In this document: piece after piece, positions 57,290 through 64,000 of the stretch | Numbering within the stretch: the first letter of the stretch is position 1 | How the letters are laid out: the number at the start of each line of letters is the position of its first letter | Assembly (NCBI RefSeq): GCF_963924675.1 | Contig: NC_089220.1 | Span: 49,796,639 to 49,860,638 of the forward strand | Direction of reading: 5' to 3' | Length of the DNA: 64,000 nucleotides | Source: Phocoena phocoena | Lineage: Eukaryota; Chordata; Mammalia; Artiodactyla; Phocoenidae | Position numbers and translations under genes: made by a program | Notes under the pieces: model-generated | Told to the model about the DNA's origin: nothing | The model's input: only the letters and a program-made list of their open reading frames with translations | Databases searched by the model: none

Positions 57290-60200
57290 CTATACCTTTT
57301 TTTTCTTTCTTTCTTTTCTTACTAGTCATGCATTTTATGCACATCATTGTATACATGTCAATCCCAATCACCCAAGTCATCCCACCCTCACCTCACCCAC
57401 CACCACTTTCCCCCCTTGGTGTCCATACGTTTGTTCTCTACATCTGTGTCTCAATTTCTGCCCTGCAAACTGGTTTATCTGTACCATTTTTCTAGGTTCC
57501 ACATACATGCGTTAATATACGATATTTGTTTTTCTCTTTCTGACTTACTTCACTCTGTATGACAGTCTCTGGATGAATCCACGTCACTACAAATGACCCA
57601 ATTTCGTTCCTTTTCATGGCTGAGTAATATTCCATTGTATATATGTACCACATCTTCTTTATCCATTCGTCTGTTGATGGGCATTTAGGTTGCTTCCATG
57701 ACCTGGCTATTGTAAATAGTGCTGCAGTGAACATTGGGGTGCATGTGTCTTTTTGAATTATGGTTTTCTCTGGGTATATGCCCAGTAGTGGGATTGCTGG
57801 GTCATACAGTAATTCTATTCTTAGTTCTTAAAGGAACTGCCATACTGTTCTCCATAGTGACTGTATCAATTTACATTCCCAGCAGCAGTGCAAGAGGGTT
57901 CCCTTTTCTCCACACCCTCTCCGGCATTTGTTGTTTGTAGATTTTCTGATGATGCCCATCCTAACTGGTGTGAGGTGATATCTCATTGTAGTTTTGATTT
58001 GCATTTCTCTAATAATTAGTGATGTTGAGCAGCTTTTCATGTGCTTCTTGGCCATCTGTATGTCTTCTTTGGAGAAATGTCTATTTAGGTCTTCTGCCCA
58101 TTTTTGGATTGGGTTATTTGTTTTTTTAATATTGAGATGCATAAGCTGTTTATATATTTTGGAGATTAATCCTTTGTCCATTGATTCATTTGCAAATATT
58201 GTCTCCCATTCTGATGGTTGTCTTTTCATCTTGTTTATGGTTTCCTTTGCCGTGCAAAAGCTTTTAAGTTTCATTAGTCCCGTTTGTTTATTTTTGTTTT
58301 TATTTCCATTACTCTAGGAGGTGGATCAAAAAAGATCTTGCTGTGATTTATGTCAAAGAGTGTTCTTCCTATGTTTTCCTCTAAGAGTTTTATAGTGCCC
58401 GGTCTTACATTTAGGTCTCTAATCCATTTTGAGTTTATTTTTGTGTATGGTGTTAGGGAGTGTTCTAATTTCATTCTTGTACACATAGCTGTCCAGTTTT
58501 CCCAGCACCACTTATTGAAGAGACTGTCTTTTCTCCATTGTATATCCTTGCCTCCTTTGTCATAGATTAGTTGACCATAGGTGCGTGTTTGTGTTTTTTA
58601 CATTTTTTTCCCTGTAATTGATTTCTAATCTCATAGCGTTGTGGTCAGAAAAGATGCTTGATATGATTTCAATTTTCTTAAATTTACTGAGGCTTGATTT
58701 GTGACCCAAGATGTGATCTATCCTGGAGAATGTTCTGTGTGCACTTGAGAAGAAAGTGTAATCTGCTGTTTTTGGATGGAATGTCCTATAAATATCAATT
58801 AAATCTATCTGGTCTATTGTATCATTTAAAGCTTGTGTTTCCTTTTTAATTTTCTGTTTGGATAATCTGTCCATTGGTGTAAGTGAGGTGTTAAAGTCCT
58901 CCACTATTATTGTGTTACTGTCGATTTCCTCTTTTAGAGCTGTTAGCAGTTGCCGTATGTATTGAGGTGCTTCTGTGTTGGGTGCATATATATTTATAAT
59001 TGTTACATCTTCTTCTTGGATTGATCCCTTGATCATTACGGTGTCCTTCCTTGTCTCTTGTAACATTCTTTATTTTAAAGTCTTTTTTTTTTTTTTTGTG
59101 GTACACGGGCCTCTCACTGTTGTGGGCTTTCCCGTTGCGGAGCACAGGCTCCGGACACGCAGACTCAGTGGCCATGGCTCACGGGCCCAGCCGCTTCGTG
59201 GCATGTGGGATCTTCCTGGACCAGGGCACAAACCCGTGTCCCCTGCATCGGCAGGTGGACTCTCAACCACTGTGCCACCAGGGAAGCCCTAAAGTCTATT
59301 TTATCTGATATGAGTATTGCTACTCTAGCTTTCTTTTGATTTCCATTTGCATGGAATATCTTTTTCCATCTCCTCACTTTCTATCTATATGTGTCCCTAG
59401 GTCTGAAGTGGTTCTCTGGTAGGCAGCATATGTACAGGTCTTGTTTATGTATCCATTCAGCCAGTCTGTGTATTTTGGTTGGAGCATTTAATCCATTTAC
59501 ATTTAAGGTAATCATCAATATGTCTGTTCCTATGACCATTTTCTAAATTCTTTTGGGTTTGTTATTGTAGGTCTTTTCCTTCTCTTCTGTTTCCTGCCTT
59601 GCGAAGTTACTTTAGCTTTTGTTGTAAAGCTTGCTTGGTGCTTCTGAATTCCTTAGCTTTTGCTTGTCTGTAAAGCTTTTGATTTCTCCATCGAATCTGA
59701 ATGAGATCCTTGCTAGGTAGAGTAATCTTGGTTGTAGGTTCTTCCCTTTCATTGATTTAAGTATATCATGCCACTGCCTTCTGGCTTGTAGAGTTTCTGC
59801 TGAGAAATCAGCTGTTAACCTTATGGGAGTTCCCCTGTGTGTTATTTGTCGTTTTTCCCTTGCTGCTTTCAATAACTTCTCTTTGTCTGTAATTTTTGCC
59901 AATTTGATTACTATGTGTCTCGGTGTGTTTCTCCTTGGGTTTATCCTGTGTGGGACTCTGTGCTTCCTGGACTTGGGTGGCTATTTCCTTTCCCGTGTTA
60001 GGGAAGTTTTCGACTATAATCTCTTCAAACATTTTCTCTGGTCCTTTCTCTCTCTCTCCTCCTTCTGGGACCCCTATAATGCGAATGTTGTTGTGTTTAA
60101 TGTTGTCCCAGAGGTCTCTTAGGCTGTCTTCATTTCTTTTCATTCTTTTTTCTTTATTCTGTTCCGCAGCAGTGAATCCCACCATTCTGTCTTCCAGTTC

Positions 60201-61372
60201 ACTTATCTGTTTTTCTGCCTCAGTTATTCTGCTATTGAGTCCTTCTAGTGTATTTTTCATTTCAGTTATTGTACTGTTCATCTCTGTTTGTTTGTTCTTT
60301 AATTCTTCTAGGTCTTTGTTAAACATTTCTTGCATCGTCTCAGTCTTTGCCTCCATTCTTTTTCTGAGGTCCTGGATCATCTTCACTATCATTATTCTGA
60401 ATTCTTTTTCTGGATTTCATTTAGTAGTTTTTCTGGGGTTTTATCTTGTTCCTTCATCTGGTACATAGCCCCCTGCCTTTTCATCTTGTCTGTCTTTCTG
60501 TGAGTGTGGTTTTAGTTCCACAGGCTGCAGGATTGTAGTTCTTGCTTCTGCTATCTGCCCTCTGGTTGATGAGGCTATCTAAGAGGCTTGTGCAAGTTTC
60601 CTGATGGGAGGGACTGGTGGATGGTAGAGCTGGCTGTTGCTCTGGTGGGATTAAAACTTTAATCCCCTTGTCTGCTGATGGGTGGGGCTGGGTTCTGTCC
60701 CTGTTGGTTGTTTGGCCTGAGGTGACCCAACACTCGAGCCTACCTGGGCTCTTTGGTGGGACTAATGCCAGACTCTGGGAAGGCTCATGCTAAGGAGCAC
60801 TTCCCAGAACTTCTGCTGCCAGTGTTCTTGTCCCTTGGTGAGCCACAGTTGCCCGCCGCCTCTGCAGGAGACCCTCCAACACTAGCAGGTAGGTCTGGTT
60901 CAGTCTCCTGTGGGGTCACTGCTCCTTCCCCTGGGTCCCGATGTGTGTGCCCTTCAAGAGTGGAGTCTCTGTTTCCCCCAGTCCTGCCAAAGTCCTGCAG
61001 TCAAATCCCAGTAGCCTTCAAAGTCTGATTCTCTAGGAATTCCTCCTCCCGTTTCCAGGCCCCCAGGTTGAGAAGCCTGACATGTGGCTCAGAACCTTCA
61101 CTCCAGTGGGTGGACTTCTGTGGTATAATTGTTCTCCAGTTTGTGAGTCACCCACCCAGCGGTTATGAGATTTGATTTTATTGTGTTTGCACCCCTCCTA
61201 CCGTCTCAGTGCAGCTTCTCCTTTGTCTTTGGAGGTGGGGTATCCTTTTTGGTGAGTTCCAGTGTCTTCCTGTCGATGATTGTTCAGCAGTTAGTTGTGA
61301 TTCTGGTGTTCTTGCAAGAGGGAGTGAGAGCATGTCCTTCTACTCTGCCATCTTGAACCAATCTCCCTGTAG
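57290..61372 (-). mobile_element. L1 LINE with both ends but an internal deletion, antisense
   Basis: Reading the minus strand, the 5' UTR starts near 61372 with a typical L1 start (the complement of 'tctgccatcttgaaccaatc'). ORF1 with its coiled-coil (60392-59808) and following part (59902-59612) comes next. The ORF2 endonuclease (59066-58560) keeps YAPN, DFN, RIDHI and SDH motifs. The text then jumps near 58578 to the ORF2 C-terminus (58486-58274, 58274-57828, 57734-57492), whose cysteine motif is intact. The reverse transcriptase core is missing. The endonuclease has E in place of the usual G before DFN, and frameshifts are present. The copy is not functional. A younger SINE at 59084-59289 interrupts ORF2. 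Confidence 0.85.
59084..59289 (-). mobile_element. CHR SINE, short GC-rich type, inside L1 ORF2
   Basis: Reverse-oriented copy with the 8-bp duplication taaagtct at 59076-59083 and 59290-59297. It therefore postdates the L1. Confidence 0.95.
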
Positions 61373-62714
61373 CTTTTAAAAAGACTTGCTTTAAAATTAT
61401 TTGATTTGAGTTTTCATATAAATATTTTATACTCATATTTCTTTAACTTATATAGTAATTAAATAACATAATAGCATAAGCACAAGTGTCATACATGTTT
61501 GGAAACATGTACTACTGATTCTTGGTAAGTATATGACTCAATTAGTGGGATCAGAAGGACCTTATTCTAGAAGTATTCTAGAGAGTGACCCACTTATTTA
61601 TAGCATTATTGTCCTGTGGGAATCAGTCTATATGTTATACAGTTGGAATAATCCATAGTCAGAAATACATTCATGTGAATTGTACATTTACTGCATTTCT
61701 CACACTGTCACATTTTACTTCCAATCAGTTCAAAGTAGTATAAGTGAAGACACGTTCTTAACATTTTTCATTGCCTAGAGTAAAAAAAATTGAGATATAT
61801 ACATGGTTAAAGGCACTGAAAATATTGGCATTTCTTTCTCAATTTTTGAGGCTTGGGGTGAGGAGAGTGAGGGTGATAAGTGGAAAAAATACCTGCAAAC
61901 ATCCTCAGATGTTACCCACCTTAAAGGGCTGTGTTTAAACTTATGCTCCATATTTTATTAGGAGGGCTACACTGGAAATTTCACTTATCTTTCCTTAATT
62001 ACAGTTTTCTTACATGGGCAATATTAAGTTTGCTAATTAGTGATGTTTTATGAGTTATAATATCAATTTCCATGTATATACATATATTTATATATGTTAA
62101 TTTATGTATGTATATTAAATTATTATATATGCATAAACAGTTATATTACACTTATAATGTTTAAACACAAAATTTTTAGAATACAGTATGTCAGGCACCT
62201 TGGTTATATGTTAAAATATATCTCAATATGAATTAACTTACTGTTTTCCCAAATAGAAAAGCCTTTGAAAAATGTAAGTGAATAATTGAATAGTTCCCAG
62301 AACTTAAAATTGCAGAGGAGTGTCTTGAGTGCTATATTGGCAGCGTTGGTGAATAAAGGATGCAATGGTAATGGTATATGACAAAACAAAAAAGAGAAGA
62401 AATACATTTAGCATCACGATGACGCTGTATACATGCGTGTACACACACACACAAGAAACAAAGTGTTTTGAAACACTACTTAGCATTTCATGCAGTATAT
62501 TCATGTACTATATTCTGTTCTATTCTGTTTCTTTCATTTTTAAAAAAAGGATTCGTTCATGTCATAATTCAATAGATTATGACATGCATTTTGAAAAATA
62601 CAAAATAAGGACTAATTCTAGACAGAAGCGAAGAGGATTATCACATGGTCAGATTAGAAACTGCTTTTTACTTTTATATCTGTTCTGACTGTTATACTGT
62701 TCCTTTTAATAACA
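61373..62714. other. Intron 8, nothing recognised
   Basis: AT-rich low-copy sequence with a TA-rich patch at 62070-62130. Confidence 0.4.
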
Positions 62715-63610
62715 TTTTGTTTTTAATTGTGGTAAAGCATAACATGAAATTTACCATCTTAACAATTTTAAGTGTACGGTTCAGTAAACTTAAGTATATT
62801 GCTATACAGCCAGTGTTGGACACTTGGGTTGCTTCTACTTTTTGGCTTATGTAAATAATACTGCTACAGATATCGGTGAACAAATATGTCCTCGAGACTC
62901 TGCTTTCAATTCTTTTGGATATATACCCAGAAGTGGAATTGCTGGAGCATAGGGTAATTCTATTTTTAATTTTCTTTTTTTTTTTTTTTTTTTGCGGTAC
63001 GCGGGCCTCTCACTGTTGTGGCCTCTCCCTGTTGCGGAGCACAGGCTCCGGACGCGCACGCTCAGCGGCCATGGCTCACGGGCCCAGCCGCTCCGCAGCA
63101 TGTAGGATCCTCCCGAACCGGGGCACGAACCCATGTCCCCTGCATTGGCAGGCAGACTCTCAACCACTGCGCCACCAGGAAAGCCTCTGTTTTTAATTTT
63201 TTGAGGAATCACTGTACAATATTTCATAGCAGCTTTATACCATTTTATATTCCCACCAACAGCACACATGCATTCCAATTTCTCCATATCCTTGCCAGCA
63301 CTTGTTATTTTCAGTATTTTTGTTTTTTGATAGTAGCCATCCTAATGGATGTGAGGTGGTAGCTCATTGTGGTTTTGACTTGCATTTCCCTATTAGAGAC
63401 GGTGAGCATTTTTTCATTTGCTTGTTGGCCATTTGTATATCTTCTTTGGAGTAATGTCTGTTCAAGTCCTTTGCCCATTTTTAATTTGGGTTGTTTGTAT
63501 TTTTGTGGTTGTATTATAGGAGTTCTTTATATATTCTGAATATTAGTACCTTATCAGATCTGTCATTTGTAAATACTCTCTCATTCTGTTGATTGCCTTT
63601 TTGTGATACT
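62715..63610 (-). mobile_element. Old L1 3' region, antisense, split by a SINE
   Basis: 'taattgtggtaaagcataac' to 'ttctcattctgttgattgcc' in antisense L1 order, interrupted at 62974-63187. Confidence 0.8.
62974..63187 (-). mobile_element. CHR SINE, short GC-rich type
   Basis: Reverse-oriented copy with the imperfect flank t(a/g)tttttaatttt at 62961-62973 and 63188-63200. Confidence 0.93.
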
Positions 63611-64000
63611 GTTTGGGCTCAAGTACTCATCCAAAGGAAATTTCATTTCACGTTGAACTTACTTTGGGATGAGAACCTATAAAAGAAGCCTCGACCAGTG
63701 TGACTTAAGGCTATCATATTCTTTTGGGAATAGAAAACGCAGTCCTGGAGCAGTTTTAAGCCAGTTTTAATTTGAAATGTCTGCCCCAGTCATATACCAA
63801 GGGAGATTTATTTGTGGACATAGTATTTAAATATTATTTGAGTTTTATTTCCCAGAATCAGAGTTTATGATAAGCAAGATAGAAAAACACAAAACAACTG
63901 CATAATGAGAAATTAGAGGATATCATATATAGTTTTCCTGAAATTATTTTACAGTATGTTGTTGGATTATTATTATTTTTTAAAATCCTTATTTATTTGT

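Overview
The window is mammalian nuclear DNA holding the 5' part of one protein-coding gene, SOS2 (Ras/Rac guanine nucleotide exchange factor, son of sevenless homolog 2), on the + strand. The most likely source is a toothed whale. It carries about 25 tRNA-derived CHR-type SINEs that begin 'ggg(c/a)cttccctggtgg', many in the short, GC-rich, nearly identical form I associate with odontocetes, and I saw no BovB or Bov-tA ruminant repeats. The species call is inference from repeat type.

Layout: 1-4050 is intergenic, made of L1 fragments, one SINE and low-copy sequence. A CpG island (about 4050-5170) forms the promoter, 5' leader and exon 1. Eight coding exons follow: 4894-4980, 31306-31431, 33852-33983, 34917-35081, 43783-43986, 48171-48314, 51186-51296 and 54907-55005. 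They total 1068 nt and encode residues 1-356 without interruption. Every exon is a whole number of codons and every junction is phase 0. The window ends inside intron 8, which runs beyond 64000. The rest of the DH domain and the PH, REM, CDC25 and proline-rich regions lie downstream.

Exons 1-4 and the start of exon 5 encode the N-terminal histone-fold module. The rest of exon 5 and exons 6-8 encode most of the Dbl-homology domain. All splice sites are GT-AG except intron 6, which has a GC donor in an otherwise perfect context (AG|GCAAGT).

The introns are full of repeats: antisense L1 pieces of several ages, CHR SINEs with clear target-site duplications, ancient L2 and MIR copies, two LTR-like elements, two hAT-like elements and one Tigger-like MITE. 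No second functional gene, structural RNA gene or CRISPR array was found. The notable points are the GC-AG intron, an overlapping upstream ORF at the SOS2 start codon, and several rearranged or nested transposons. A GC-richer block in intron 1 (about 27400-31000) is not explained by any repeat I recognise. I found no convincing undescribed biological system.
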